A stretch of 14,374 nt of DNA, taken from Pseudomonadota bacterium (GTDB lineage: Bacteria; Pseudomonadota; Alphaproteobacteria; Rhizobiales; Beijerinckiaceae). The notes beneath the pieces are model-generated. The model made no database searches. It worked only from the letters and a program-made list of their open reading frames with translations, and was not told the DNA's origin. The stretch is from the NCBI GenBank assembly GCA_028876585.1, contig JAGWRL010000188.1:1-14374 (forward strand), in the 5' to 3' direction. This document shows positions 1 to 7,664 of the stretch, piece by piece. Both the position numbers and the translations under genes were made by a program. Every line of letters begins with the position of its first letter. The stretch's first letter is position 1.

Positions 1-1
1 C

Positions 2-1270
2 ATGGATGACGGCCGCTGCCGCGGCGTCGTTGCCATCAATCTCGACAACGGCTCGATCCACCGCTTTGCGGCGCAGATGACGATCATCGCCACCGGCGGC
101 TATGGCCGCGCCTACGCCTCCTGTACTTCAGCCCATACCTGCACCGGCGACGGCGGCGCCATGGCCTTGCGCGCAGGCCTCCCACTGCAGGACATGGAGT
201 TCGTGCAGTTTCACCCGACCGGCATCTACGGCGCCGGCTGCCTGATAACCGAGGGCGCGCGCGGCGAGGGCGGCTACCTCGTCAATTCCGCCGGCGAGCG
301 CTTCATGGAGCGCTACGCCCCTTCGGCCAAGGACCTTGCCTCGCGCGACGTCGTCAGCCGCGCGATGACGGTGGAAATCCGCGAGGGCAGGGGCGTCGGC
401 AAGAACAAGGACCACATCTACCTGCACCTCGATCACCTCGACCCGAAGGTGCTGCACGAGCGGCTGCCCGGAATCTCGGAGAGTTCGCGCATTTTCGCCG
501 GCGTCGACGTCACCAAGGAGCCGATCCCGGTGCTGCCGACCGTCCATTACAACATGGGCGGCATCCCGACCAATTATCACGGCGAAGTGCTGACCCGCGT
601 CGGCGGCGACCCGGACGCGATCATTCCCGGCCTGATGGCGCTGGGCGAGGCGGCCTGCGTCTCCGTGCATGGGGCGAACCGGCTCGGCTCCAATTCGCTG
701 ATCGACCTCGTGGTGTTCGGCCGCGCCGCGGGCCTGCGCGCGGCGGAAATGCTGAAGCCGGGCGATCAGCAGCCCGAACTCGCCAAGGACAGCGCTGATT
801 ACGCGCTGTCGCGGCTCGACAAGTTCCGCTTCGCCAAGGGCGGCGCGCCGACGGCGACGCTGCGGCTCAACATGCAGCGCATCATGCAGGCCAATTGCGC
901 GGTGTTCCGCACCGGCGAGGTGCTGGCCGAGGGGCAGAAGAAAATCCACGCCGCCTGGCGCGCCGGCGAGGATGTCGGCGTGACCGACCGTTCGCTGATC
1001 TGGAACTCCGACCTGATCGAGACGATGGAATACGACAATCTGATCGTGCAGGCCGTGGTGACGATGGAGGGCGCGCTCAACCGCCATGAAAGCCGCGGCG
1101 CCCATGCGCGCGAGGATTTCCCCAAGCGCGACGACGCCGAGTGGATGAAGCACACGCTGGCCTGGATCGACGCCGACAAACACGAGGTCAAGCTCGACTA
1201 CCGGCCGGTGCACACCTACACCATGAGCAACGACGTGGCTTACGTAGAGCCGAAGGCGCGGGTGTATTGA
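2..1270 (+). CDS. sdhA: Succinate dehydrogenase flavoprotein subunit, 5'-truncated by the window edge
   Basis: This is the catalytic, FAD-bearing subunit of respiratory complex II. It oxidises succinate to fumarate on the cytoplasmic face of the inner membrane and passes electrons to SdhB. The 422 visible residues begin at an internal Met. The family is about 600 residues long, so roughly the first 180, including the Rossmann start and the flavinylated His, lie outside. Visible signatures are ATGGYGRAY (FAD domain), QFHPTGI with the substrate His, [15 protein letters not shown] with the catalytic-arginine region, [12 protein letters not shown] with a second substrate His, and [18 protein letters not shown] with the substrate Arg. 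The C-terminal helical domain ends in the usual HTYTMSND...V-Y tail. Nothing is broken in the visible part. sdhB often follows sdhA in this group but does not here, so sdhA appears to be the last gene of its cluster or to be separated from sdhB. Identification is very secure. Confidence 0.97.
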   Translation: MDDGRCRGVVAINLDNGSIHRFAAQMTIIATGGYGRAYASCTSAHTCTGDGGAMALRAGLPLQDMEFVQFHPTGIYGAGCLITEGARGEGGYLVNSAGERFMERYAPSAKDLASRDVVSRAMTVEIREGRGVGKNKDHIYLHLDHLDPKVLHERLPGISESSRIFAGVDVTKEPIPVLPTVHYNMGGIPTNYHGEVLTRVGGDPDAIIPGLMALGEAACVSVHGANRLGSNSLIDLVVFGRAAGLRAAEMLKPGDQQPELAKDSADYALSRLDKFRFAKGGAPTATLRLNMQRIMQANCAVFRTGEVLAEGQKKIHAAWRAGEDVGVTDRSLIWNSDLIETMEYDNLIVQAVVTMEGALNRHESRGAHAREDFPKRDDAEWMKHTLAWIDADKHEVKLDYRPVHTYTMSNDVAYVEPKARVY

Positions 1271-1357
1271 GGCGCTGGCGCCGTCGTGCGATTCGGCGTC
1301 CAGTGGTTCACATCCGACGGTTGACACGGGAAGGAACGCATAGCGCAACCAGGCCCT

Positions 1358-1394
1358 CGTGGTGAGGCGCCCGCGCAGCGGGCCTCGAACCACG
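1358..1394. repeat. REP-like palindrome, copy 1
   Basis: The left arm CGTGGTGAGGCGCCCGC and right arm GCGGGCCTCGAACCACG are imperfect inverted repeats around a 3-nt centre. The outer CGTGGT/ACCACG and inner CCCGC/GCGGG blocks pair exactly. The layout, with gtGAGG...CCTCgaacCAC, matches the short intergenic palindromes scattered through many Bradyrhizobium/Rhodopseudomonas-type genomes. Likely roles are mRNA 3'-end structure or a non-autonomous mobile element. The family assignment is from memory of that pattern, not from a search. Confidence 0.6.
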
Positions 1395-1451
1395 CTCCAG
1401 CTGGCGCCGCCTTGTGCGCCGAGGGCTGCGGAGACCGTGGAGTGAAGCCCG

Positions 1452-1486
1452 CGTCCTTCGAGGCCGCTTCGCGGCGCCTCAGGACG
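1452..1486. repeat. REP-like palindrome, copy 2
   Basis: The left arm CGTCCTTCGAGGCCGC and right arm GCGGCGCCTCAGGACG flank TTC. CGTCCT/AGGACG and CCGC/GCGG pair exactly, with a bulged GAGG/CCTC middle. It has the same architecture as the copy about 60 bp upstream but different outer arms, so the two could be separate insertions or halves of one composite element. Confidence 0.6.
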
Positions 1487-1666
1487 AGGGCGGTGGATGG
1501 CGCAACATCCGCTTAGGGTCCGATAGCTGTGGGCGCCGCCTGGCGGATTTCGACTACTTGCGAACGCCCGGCGCGGCCTGATGACGCGCAGGTCCCCGAA
1601 ACAATTCTTCGCCTCGCGCGTTTGTAAAGGCGTTGGCCGCTGGCTTGCATGGCTCCGGCGCCACAT

Positions 1667-1671
1667 AGGGA
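1667..1671 (+). promoter_or_regulatory. Ribosome binding site deciding the transglutaminase start
   Basis: AGGGA lies 7 nt before the ATG at 1679. The alternative in-frame ATG at 1649 has no such site, so the shorter reading is preferred. Confidence 0.6.
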
Positions 1672-1678
1672 TCGCCAG

Positions 1679-2488
1679 ATGCTGATCGACGCCGGGTTCA
1701 GGATTTCCTTTCAGTGCCCGGCGTTCACGCCGATGCTCTTGCAACTCAACGTCCATCCCTCGCGCAGCGAGGATCTGCGCTCGCCCGACGTCATCCGTTC
1801 CGATCCGCCGCTGGCGATGAGCGCCTATCTCGATCACTACGGCAACCGGGTGACGCGGGTCGAGGCGCCGCCCGGCCTCGTCACCTTTTACAACCGCTTC
1901 CAGATCATCGATTCCGGCCTGCCGGACGAAACGCCGCCCGACGCCGCGCTGACGCCGATCCCCAAGCTGCCGAGCGAAACGCTGCTGTTTCTGCTGTCGA
2001 GCCGCTATTGCGACAGCGACGCTTTATCGAATTTCGCCTGGTCGCGGTTTGGAAGCCTCACGGGCGGTTATGCGCGCGTCAAGGCGATCTGCGATTTCGT
2101 CCACGGCCATATCCGCTTCAACTATCTCGAAGCCTCGCCCACCCGCAGCGCCAGCGACGGGATGCGCGACCGGGTCGGCGTCTGCCGCGATTTCGCCCAT
2201 CTCGCCGTCGCGCTGTGCCGTTGTATGAACGTGCCCGCGCGCTATTGCACCGGCTATCTCGGCGACATCGGCGTGCCGGTCGACCTCAATCCGATGGATT
2301 TCAGCGCCTGGTTCGAGGTGTTCCTCGACGGGCGCTGGTGGACGATGGACGCGCGGCACAATCACCCGCGCATCGGCCGCATCGTGATGGGGCGCGGCCG
2401 CGACGCCGCCGACGTCGCGATCTCGACCGCGTTCGGCGAGGCGACGCTGACGCAATTCGAGGTGACGACCGACGAAGTGACGCTTTAG
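1679..2488 (+). CDS. Transglutaminase-like cysteine peptidase family protein
   Basis: The 269-residue protein has the two-part build of the bacterial transglutaminase-like family (COG1305). An N-terminal beta-sandwich-like half (about 1-100) carries the NVHPSR and DHYGN motifs, and the papain-like core covers about 130-235. The nucleophile is Cys169 in GVCRDFAHLAVALCR. The Asp is Asp224 in WTMDARHN. The position that is normally His in the D-F-H-A-W-F motif is Ser209 (DFSAWFEVF), so the canonical Cys-His-Asp triad is incomplete. My recollection is that this Ser is common in alphaproteobacterial homologues, which would make it a subfamily trait. No signal peptide or membrane segment is visible, so it is probably cytoplasmic. 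The substrate is unknown; protease, amidase or cross-linking activity are all possible. The start at 1679 is chosen for its Shine-Dalgarno. The gene ends 1 bp before the end of the convergent gene. Confidence 0.9.
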   Translation: MLIDAGFRISFQCPAFTPMLLQLNVHPSRSEDLRSPDVIRSDPPLAMSAYLDHYGNRVTRVEAPPGLVTFYNRFQIIDSGLPDETPPDAALTPIPKLPSETLLFLLSSRYCDSDALSNFAWSRFGSLTGGYARVKAICDFVHGHIRFNYLEASPTRSASDGMRDRVGVCRDFAHLAVALCRCMNVPARYCTGYLGDIGVPVDLNPMDFSAWFEVFLDGRWWTMDARHNHPRIGRIVMGRGRDAADVAISTAFGEATLTQFEVTTDEVTL

Positions 2489-2489
2489 C

Positions 2490-3911
2490 TCACTTCGGCG
2501 GGAACAACTGCCCGTTCACCTTCACCGCGTCGGGCGCGACATATTCGATATCCCACGCCAGCCGGCCGTCCTCGGATTTGGCGAGGCCGCGCGCGAAGGT
2601 GACGACAAACAGCAATTGTCGCGCGTCCGGCTCGCTCTCAGCGATCTTGGCCAGCGCCTCCAGCAGCTTGTCGAGACTGTCGGCGCTGATTTTCGCCTGC
2701 GCCTGCGGGCCGGCTTCGCCGAGCCCCGCCTCGCCGGCGAAACTCGCCTCGATCAGCGGCGAGACGAGCCGCGTCTGGCTCACCACCAGGCGCGGATGGC
2801 CGCCCGCCAGCACGCTTACGATGGCGGCCTCAGCGTCCTCGCCGAGATCGCCGGTCTTGCTGAAGGCGGGATCGGCGAGCGCGATGGCGGCGGCGCGGTC
2901 GAGGCCGTCGACCTCGGCCTCGATTTGCAACGCCAGCGTCAGCGGCCACAGCGATCTGGCCCAGTCCGGCGCGGCGTCGAGATCGAGGGCGAGATCCTTC
3001 ACCGCCAGCGCCAGCGCGGCGGTGGAATGGGCGGCCAGGCCGCTCAGCTTCACATCCTCGCCCGCCGATTTGAGGCTGAGCGATCCGCCGGGAAACGCGA
3101 CCGCGACGTCGCCCACTTCGACCTGCGCCGAAATCTCCCGCCACAGCGGCGCCAGCGCGGCGAGTTTTGGCTGCAACGCCTCGCCCGAGGGTGCCCCGGC
3201 ATGGGCGATGAGATAGCGCCAGAGATCGCCGAACGCGGCGGCGCGCAGCCCGGTCGCCGCGCTTTCGCTGGTCGCCGCGCCCTGTCGGGTTTCGACATCC
3301 CGCGTCTCGTCCGCGCCGTCGCCGACGAGCGACGTCTTTTCTTTCGACGCGGCGACCGAATCGATGATCCTGACATCGACCGTGCCGGCCTCGGCGCCGG
3401 CGCGCAGGCGCATTTCGCCGGCGACGCCATTCTCGGTTGCGATGTAACGCTGGCTGCGTTCGCCCGCTTTCGATTTGACGTCCGCCGTCAGCGCGCCAAG
3501 CCTGAGCCTGGAGCGGAAGAACTCCGGCGCGGTCGGATCGTACAGCCCTTCGAATCGAAAGCCGTCGAACGAGATCGTCGCGCTATCGCGCTGGCCGGGG
3601 GCGAAGGTCAGCGTCGGCAGGCTCGAACCATGCGCGAACCAGCCGCCGTCGAGCGTCGGCGTGACGCGATAGACGAACGGCACCACCGTGACGGACGCTG
3701 GCGGCAGCGCCTTGGCGAGATCCCAGGTCACGACATAATCGTCGCCCTGCGGCGCGATGGCGAGGACGCCCTTCTCCAGCACGGCGGGCGAGAACCAGAC
3801 GGCGTAGGCGTCGGCCATCGCCTTGGCGCCCTCGGGCGTCGCCGGCTCGGCCTGCGCCGCGCCGAGGCCGAGCGCCAGCGCGGCGACGAGGGGGATGTGG
3901 CGTCGGCGCAT
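2490..3911 (-). CDS. Predicted exported protein of unknown function
   Basis: The 473 residues begin with a clear Sec signal peptide: MRRR, a hydrophobic stretch to about residue 18, and an AQA/E cleavage site after residue 21. The ATG at 3911 is preceded by GGAGGAA on the minus strand (3916-3922), a strong ribosome site; an upstream in-frame ATG (4013) is less likely. The mature part is built of alternating short hydrophobic strands. It has a central Lys/Glu/Thr-rich low-complexity stretch and a C-terminal region ending in ...AWDIEYVAPDAVKVNGQLF. This style recalls periplasmic beta-rich families such as DUF945 (YdgA) or DUF2125, but I do not see a diagnostic motif and do not assign one. A periplasmic or outer-membrane-associated location is inferred from the signal peptide. 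It converges on the transglutaminase-like gene and diverges from the binding-protein gene with 104 bp between them. Confidence 0.8.
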   Translation of the reverse strand: MRRRHIPLVAALALGLGAAQAEPATPEGAKAMADAYAVWFSPAVLEKGVLAIAPQGDDYVVTWDLAKALPPASVTVVPFVYRVTPTLDGGWFAHGSSLPTLTFAPGQRDSATISFDGFRFEGLYDPTAPEFFRSRLRLGALTADVKSKAGERSQRYIATENGVAGEMRLRAGAEAGTVDVRIIDSVAASKEKTSLVGDGADETRDVETRQGAATSESAATGLRAAAFGDLWRYLIAHAGAPSGEALQPKLAALAPLWREISAQVEVGDVAVAFPGGSLSLKSAGEDVKLSGLAAHSTAALALAVKDLALDLDAAPDWARSLWPLTLALQIEAEVDGLDRAAAIALADPAFSKTGDLGEDAEAAIVSVLAGGHPRLVVSQTRLVSPLIEASFAGEAGLGEAGPQAQAKISADSLDKLLEALAKIAESEPDARQLLFVVTFARGLAKSEDGRLAWDIEYVAPDAVKVNGQLFPPK

Positions 3912-3931
3912 CGCGTTCCTCCAACCCCGGT

Positions 3932-3960
3932 TTGACTGTGGCCCGGCGCGCGCTGACAAT
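3932..3960 (+). promoter_or_regulatory. Putative sigma70-type promoter of the binding-protein gene
   Basis: A -35 TTGACT (3932-3937), a 17-bp spacer and a -10 GACAAT (3955-3960) would start transcription near 3967, leaving a leader of about 50 nt before the ATG at 4016. Five of six and four of six bases match consensus. The divergent gene's start is only 20 bp from the -35 box. Confidence 0.5.
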
Positions 3961-4015
3961 AGCGCGTCCGGCGTCCGCGCCGTATCCTTTTTCCTTTGTT
4001 CTGGGGGACGCACAC

Positions 4016-5026
4016 ATGAAAGCCATACTCCACGGCCTCGCGGCGGCGGCGCTGCTGCTCGGCGCCGGCGCGGCGACCGCTGGCACGCTTGATGCGGTCA
4101 AGGCGCGGGGGCAACTCATTTGCGGCTCCAACCCGGGTCTGGCCGGCTTCGGGCTGCCTGACGATCACGGCGTCTACAAGGGGCTCGACGTCGACGAATG
4201 CCGTGCGCTGGCGGCGGCGATCTTCAACGACCCCAACAAAATCAAATTCCTGCCGATCAACGCGAAGGACCGCCCGACGATCCTGGCCTCGGGCGAGATC
4301 GACGTGCTGGTGCGCAACACCACCTGGACGCTGTCGCGCCAGACCGGCGGCATGTTCTTCACCGGCGTCAACTACTACGACGGCCAGGGTTTCATGGTGC
4401 GCAAGAAGCTCGGCGTCGAGAGCGCGCTGAAACTCGACGGCGCCTCGATCTGCGTGCAGCAGGGCACGACGACCGAACTCAACCTCGCCGACTATTTCCG
4501 CGCCCACAACATCAAGTTCGAGCCGGTGGTGTTCGCCACCGACGACGAGACCGTGAAGGCCTACGACAGCGGCCGCTGCGACGCCTACACGACCGACGCC
4601 TCCGGCCTCTATTCCGAGCGCCTGAAGCTCGCCCAGCCCGACGACAATGTCGTTTTGCCGGAGATCATCTCCAAGGAGCCGCTCGGGCCGTCCGTGCGCC
4701 CCGACGACGTGAAATGGTTCGAGATCGTGCAATGGACCCATTACGCGCTGATCACGGCGGAGGAGCTTGGCGTCACGCAGGCCAATGTCGACGAGATGCT
4801 GAAATCGCCAAAACCCGACATCCGCCGCCTGCTCGGCGTCGAGGGCAATTTCGGCGAGGGCCTCGGCCTGAGCAAGGACTGGGCCTATCGCATCATCAAG
4901 GCGGTGGGGAACTATGGCGAATCGTTCGAGCGCAACGTCGGCATGGCTTCGCCCATCAAGATCAAGCGCGGCTTGAATGCGCTGTGGACCAACGGCGGCC
5001 TGCAATACGCGCCGCCGATCAGGTGA
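4016..5026 (+). CDS. Amino-acid ABC transporter periplasmic binding protein (AapJ/BztA type)
   Basis: This 336-residue protein belongs to the family-3 solute-binding proteins that capture amino acids in the periplasm for an ABC importer. It has a signal peptide (MKAILHG, hydrophobic core, ATA/G cleavage near residue 22) and then the family opening TLDAVKARGQLICGSNPGLAGF. Next comes the ligand-domain signature GLDVDECRALAAAIF, followed by RNTTWTLSRQ, VQQGTTTELNL and DAYTTDASGLYSERL. The closing part, with LGVEGNFGEGLGLSKDWAYRIIKAVGNYGE and NVGMASPIKIKRGLNALWTNGGLQY, is typical of the general L-amino-acid (Aap/Bzt) group. The length is normal. The ATG at 4016 follows a GGGGGA ribosome site, and a longer in-frame reading upstream would spoil the signal peptide. 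The usual permease and ATPase genes (aapQMP) are absent on both sides, so this is an orphan that must use a transporter encoded elsewhere. Substrate specificity cannot be read from the sequence. Confidence 0.93.
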   Translation: MKAILHGLAAAALLLGAGAATAGTLDAVKARGQLICGSNPGLAGFGLPDDHGVYKGLDVDECRALAAAIFNDPNKIKFLPINAKDRPTILASGEIDVLVRNTTWTLSRQTGGMFFTGVNYYDGQGFMVRKKLGVESALKLDGASICVQQGTTTELNLADYFRAHNIKFEPVVFATDDETVKAYDSGRCDAYTTDASGLYSERLKLAQPDDNVVLPEIISKEPLGPSVRPDDVKWFEIVQWTHYALITAEELGVTQANVDEMLKSPKPDIRRLLGVEGNFGEGLGLSKDWAYRIIKAVGNYGESFERNVGMASPIKIKRGLNALWTNGGLQYAPPIR

Positions 5027-5113
5027 GGGGCAGCGCCAAGTGACGGACAGGGCGTGCGGACCTCCGCAAACCCTTGTCGGCGGGGCGGTCGCATATACGC
5101 CGCGTTAACCATT

Positions 5114-5143
5114 CGCGCGCCATTATCGGCGCGCGCGTTGTTT
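5114..5143 (+). terminator. Likely rho-independent terminator of the binding-protein gene
   Basis: The perfect 8-bp GC stem CGCGCGCC/GGCGCGCG (5114-5121 and 5128-5135) with an ATTATC loop is followed by CG and TTGTTT. The T-run is short and interrupted. The site lies 88 bp beyond the stop at 5026 and before the next gene. Confidence 0.5.
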
Positions 5144-5219
5144 GACGTGGTTGCGATTCACAGAGTGGAAACCACCCGACAGGCGCGCGCTATTCTCTGG
5201 CGAGGTCAAAGAGAGCAGC

Positions 5220-5471
5220 ATGACGCCGCTTCCTCTGTCACAAGGCTTTTCACCGTCTCCCGTGGTCTTGCCCGCGCCCGGCGCGGCGCGGCCCAGCCGG
5301 CTGATGGCCGGCATCTATCACGACATCGGCATGGCGGCTGTCGCGATCGGGCTCGAGCTGCCGCTCGAAAGCCTCGAACCGACGGCGCATCAAGCGGTCA
5401 AACGCGGCAGCCGCTACATCTATCTGATGCCGCGGCGCGACGACGCGCCAGCGCCGCCATCGACGAAGTGA
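5220..5471 (+). CDS. Small conserved-looking protein of unknown function, coupled to the dehydrogenase
   Basis: An 83-residue protein starting at the ATG at 5220, with a weak GAGAG ribosome site 6 nt upstream. An in-frame earlier ATG (5142) lies right beside the terminator stem and is unlikely. The N-terminal 30 residues are rich in Pro, Ala and Ser. The middle, AGIYHDIGMAAVAIGLELPLE, looks like a short amphipathic or hydrophobic helix, and the C-terminus is basic and then Pro-rich. I do not recognise a family. Its stop overlaps the GTG start of the dehydrogenase in the sequence GTGA (5468-5471), the usual sign of translational coupling. This supports its being a real gene and suggests a shared role or shared regulation with the dehydrogenase. 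Confidence 0.6.
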   Translation: MTPLPLSQGFSPSPVVLPAPGAARPSRLMAGIYHDIGMAAVAIGLELPLESLEPTAHQAVKRGSRYIYLMPRRDDAPAPPSTK

Positions 5472-6250
5472 CGGGCGCGCGGTTCCGCGCCAGCCCCACG
5501 GACGGCGCGGCCTGGGTCACCGGGGCGAGCGCCGGGCTTGGCCGCGGCGTGGCGCTCGAACTCGCCCGGCGCGGTTTTCATGTTTTCGCCACCGCCCGCC
5601 GCGAGGCGGCGCTGGCCGCGCTGGCGGCGGAAAGCGCAGGGCTCGCCGGCCGCATCGTCGCCGCGCCCGGCGACGTCACCGATCGCGCCGGCATGGCGGC
5701 GCTCTATCGCGATCTGGAGGCGCGCGGGCCGGTGGCGCTGGCGCTGCTCAACGCGGGCGGCGCCTGGCGCGACGCGGGCGACGATTTTGGCGGCGAGGGG
5801 TTTCAACGCACGTTCGCGGTCAATGTGCAGGGCCTCGCCAATTGCGCCAATCCCGCGCTTGCCGCCATGCGCGGGCGCGGGCGCGGGCAGATCGCCGTCG
5901 TCGGCTCGCTGATCGGCTATGGCGGCGTGCCCAACGCCTACGCCTACGGGCCGAGCAAGGCGGCGGCGATTTCGCTCGCCGTCGGGCTCAAGTTTCTCGC
6001 CGAGCGCGACGGGGTGCGGGTGCAGGTGATCAATCCCGGCTATGTCAGGACCGAACTGACGGCGGGCAATCGCTATCCGATGCCGTTCCTGATGGACTGC
6101 GACGCCGCGAGCCGGCGCCTCTGCGACGGGCTGGCGCGCGGCGGGTTCGAGATTCGCTTTCCGCGCCGCTTCGCACTGCTGGTGCGGCTCGCCCAGAGCC
6201 TGCCTTATCCGCTGTTCTTCGCCGCGTTCCGGGCGCTCGGGCTGCGCTGA
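5468..6250 (+). CDS. Short-chain dehydrogenase/reductase (SDR family)
   Basis: A 260-residue classical SDR oxidoreductase that uses NAD(P)H. The Rossmann glycine motif is TGASAGLG (18-25). Asp69 in GDVT contacts the adenine ring. N95-A-G-G is the strand-4 motif, and Asn119, Ser147 and the Tyr160-x-x-x-Lys164 pair (YGPSK) complete the catalytic tetrad. The basic residues after strand 2 (ATARR) favour NADPH over NADH by general SDR rules. The C-terminal 30 residues (FPRRFALLVRLAQSLPYPLFFAAFRALGLR) are basic-hydrophobic, as in SDRs that lie on membranes. The substrate is unknown. The start is taken as the GTG at 5468 because it overlaps the upstream stop as GTGA and puts the Gly motif at the normal distance; there is no ATG in this position. 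The last 46 bp overlap the 3' end of the convergent photolyase gene. Confidence 0.9.
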   Translation: MTGARFRASPTDGAAWVTGASAGLGRGVALELARRGFHVFATARREAALAALAAESAGLAGRIVAAPGDVTDRAGMAALYRDLEARGPVALALLNAGGAWRDAGDDFGGEGFQRTFAVNVQGLANCANPALAAMRGRGRGQIAVVGSLIGYGGVPNAYAYGPSKAAAISLAVGLKFLAERDGVRVQVINPGYVRTELTAGNRYPMPFLMDCDAASRRLCDGLARGGFEIRFPRRFALLVRLAQSLPYPLFFAAFRALGLR

Positions 6251-7662
6251 GCCGGCGCGCTTCCAATACTGGCGAAGGCGGCGAGCGCGCGGGCGCGCGC
6301 TTGCGCGTGATCGACGATCGGGGCGGGATAGTCGCGCCCGAGGCGGACGCCGGCCTCGGCGAGCGCGGCAGCCGGGGCGGTCCACGGCGCGTGGATGTAG
6401 CGCGCGTCGAGGCGGGCGAGTTCGGGAACCCAGCGGCGCACATAGGCGCCGGCGGCGTCGAATTTCCCGCCTTGCAGGATGGGATTGAACACGCGGAAAT
6501 AGGGCGCGGCGTCGGCGCCGCAGCCGGCGACCCATTGCCAGTTGGCCGGGTTGCTCGCTTCGTCGGCGTCGCATAGCCGGTCCCAGAACCACGCCTCGCC
6601 GGCGCGCCAGTCGAGGCCGAGGTGCTTGGCGAGGAACGAACCGGCGATCAGGCGGACGCGATTGTGCATGTAGCCGGTGGCCGATAACTCGCGCATGCCG
6701 GCGTCGACCACGGGATAGCCGGTGCGCCCGTGCCGCCAGGCCTCGAACGCGGTGGGGTCGTCGCGCCAGGGGAAGGCGTCGAAGCGCGGGTTCCAGTTTT
6801 CGCGCGCGAGGTCGGGTTGTCCTAGCAGCAGCGTGTGGGAAAATTCGCGCCAACCCAATTCCGCCAAAAATTTGTCGGCGCCGCGATGGGCGTGCGCGCT
6901 CTGCGCGGCGGCCTCGGTCGCGGCGACGACGCGGCGCGGCGAAATCTCGCCGAAACGCAGATGCGGCGACAGGCGCGAGGTGGTTTCGCCGGCGAGCGTA
7001 TCGCGCGCCTCGGCGTAATCGGCCAAAGCCTGATCGAGAAAGCGGCTGAGCCGCGCCTGCGCGCCCGCTTCGCCGGGGGTCCAGCTTTGCGCCAAAGCCG
7101 AGCCGTCCGGCTCCGTCGGGAGTGCGAGCCGGGCCGGCGCGTCGTCCGGCCAGGGCGCGGCGGTGAGCTTTCGCGGGGCGGGGAGGGGGGCGCCGAACGG
7201 TCCCAATTCGCGGCAGCGGCGCCAAAACGGCGTGAACACCTTGAACGGCGCGCCGGCCTCGGTTTTCACCTGCTCGGGATCGCGCAGCAATTGGCCGTTG
7301 AAACTCTGCGCCTTGACGCCCTGCCGGCGCAATTCGGCGGCGAGGCGGGTTTCTTTCTCGATCTCGGCGCCGCCGTAGCGTCGCGTCCAGTAGACCGCAT
7401 CGGCTCCGGCGCGGCGGGCGAGTGCGGGCAGCACGGTTTCCGGATCGCCGGCGACCACATCGAGCCGGCCGCCGATCCGCGCCAGCGAGGCGGCGAAGGC
7501 GGTCAGCGATTTGCCCAGCCACCAGCGCCCGGCGCCGCCGAGCGGGCGGACGGGCCTCTCGTCGAGGATATGGACGAACAGGGCGGGGACGGCGGCGGCG
7601 GCGCGAATCGCCGGCTGGTCATCCAGCCGGAGGTCGTCACGCAGCCATACGATTGCCGGCAC
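6205..7662 (-). CDS. phr: Deoxyribodipyrimidine photolyase (class I cryptochrome/photolyase family)
   Basis: A 485-residue enzyme that uses blue light and reduced FAD to split cyclobutane pyrimidine dimers in DNA. The N-terminal alpha/beta antenna domain (about 1-130) opens IVWLRDDLRLDDQPA. The helical FAD domain includes SRLSPHLRFGEISPR (about 229-243), WREFSHTLL (271-279), GYPVVDAGMRELSATGYMHNRVRL (315-338), NPANWQWVAGCGADAAPYFRVFNP (371-394) and QGGKFD. The electron-transfer Trp triad is intact by alignment to the E. coli enzyme: W299, W352 and W375. The antenna pigment cannot be told. The only fitting start is the GTG at 7662, 2 nt after the stop of the DUF1127 gene, so the two are almost certainly co-transcribed and translationally linked. 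About 20 residues past the usual end are extra and overlap the convergent dehydrogenase gene. A cryptochrome is possible but less likely given the repair-type sequence. Confidence 0.94.
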   Translation of the reverse strand: MPAIVWLRDDLRLDDQPAIRAAAAVPALFVHILDERPVRPLGGAGRWWLGKSLTAFAASLARIGGRLDVVAGDPETVLPALARRAGADAVYWTRRYGGAEIEKETRLAAELRRQGVKAQSFNGQLLRDPEQVKTEAGAPFKVFTPFWRRCRELGPFGAPLPAPRKLTAAPWPDDAPARLALPTEPDGSALAQSWTPGEAGAQARLSRFLDQALADYAEARDTLAGETTSRLSPHLRFGEISPRRVVAATEAAAQSAHAHRGADKFLAELGWREFSHTLLLGQPDLARENWNPRFDAFPWRDDPTAFEAWRHGRTGYPVVDAGMRELSATGYMHNRVRLIAGSFLAKHLGLDWRAGEAWFWDRLCDADEASNPANWQWVAGCGADAAPYFRVFNPILQGGKFDAAGAYVRRWVPELARLDARYIHAPWTAPAAALAEAGVRLGRDYPAPIVDHAQARARALAAFASIGSAPAQRSPSARNAAKNSG

Positions 7663-7664
7663 GC

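Larger units (their letters stand above)
1271..1678. other. 408-bp intergenic gap after sdhA
   Basis: No ORF here has family-like content; the open frames are shadows of sdhA or GC-rich noise. The gap holds two imperfect palindromes, listed separately at 1358-1394 and 1452-1486. No tRNA or T-tailed terminator was recognised. The last part (about 1600-1678) should contain the promoter of the transglutaminase-like gene, but no convincing -35/-10 pair was seen. Confidence 0.7.

Noticed and set aside
128..1837. 569-codon open frame antisense to sdhA
   Set aside because: A GC-rich shadow frame with His/Arg/Ala-rich, non-family content and no ribosome site; the plus-strand SdhA is unmistakable.
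2616..3935. 439-codon plus-strand frame opposite the exported-protein gene
   Set aside because: Arg-rich composition without hydrophobic pattern. The minus-strand frame has a signal peptide and a strong Shine-Dalgarno.
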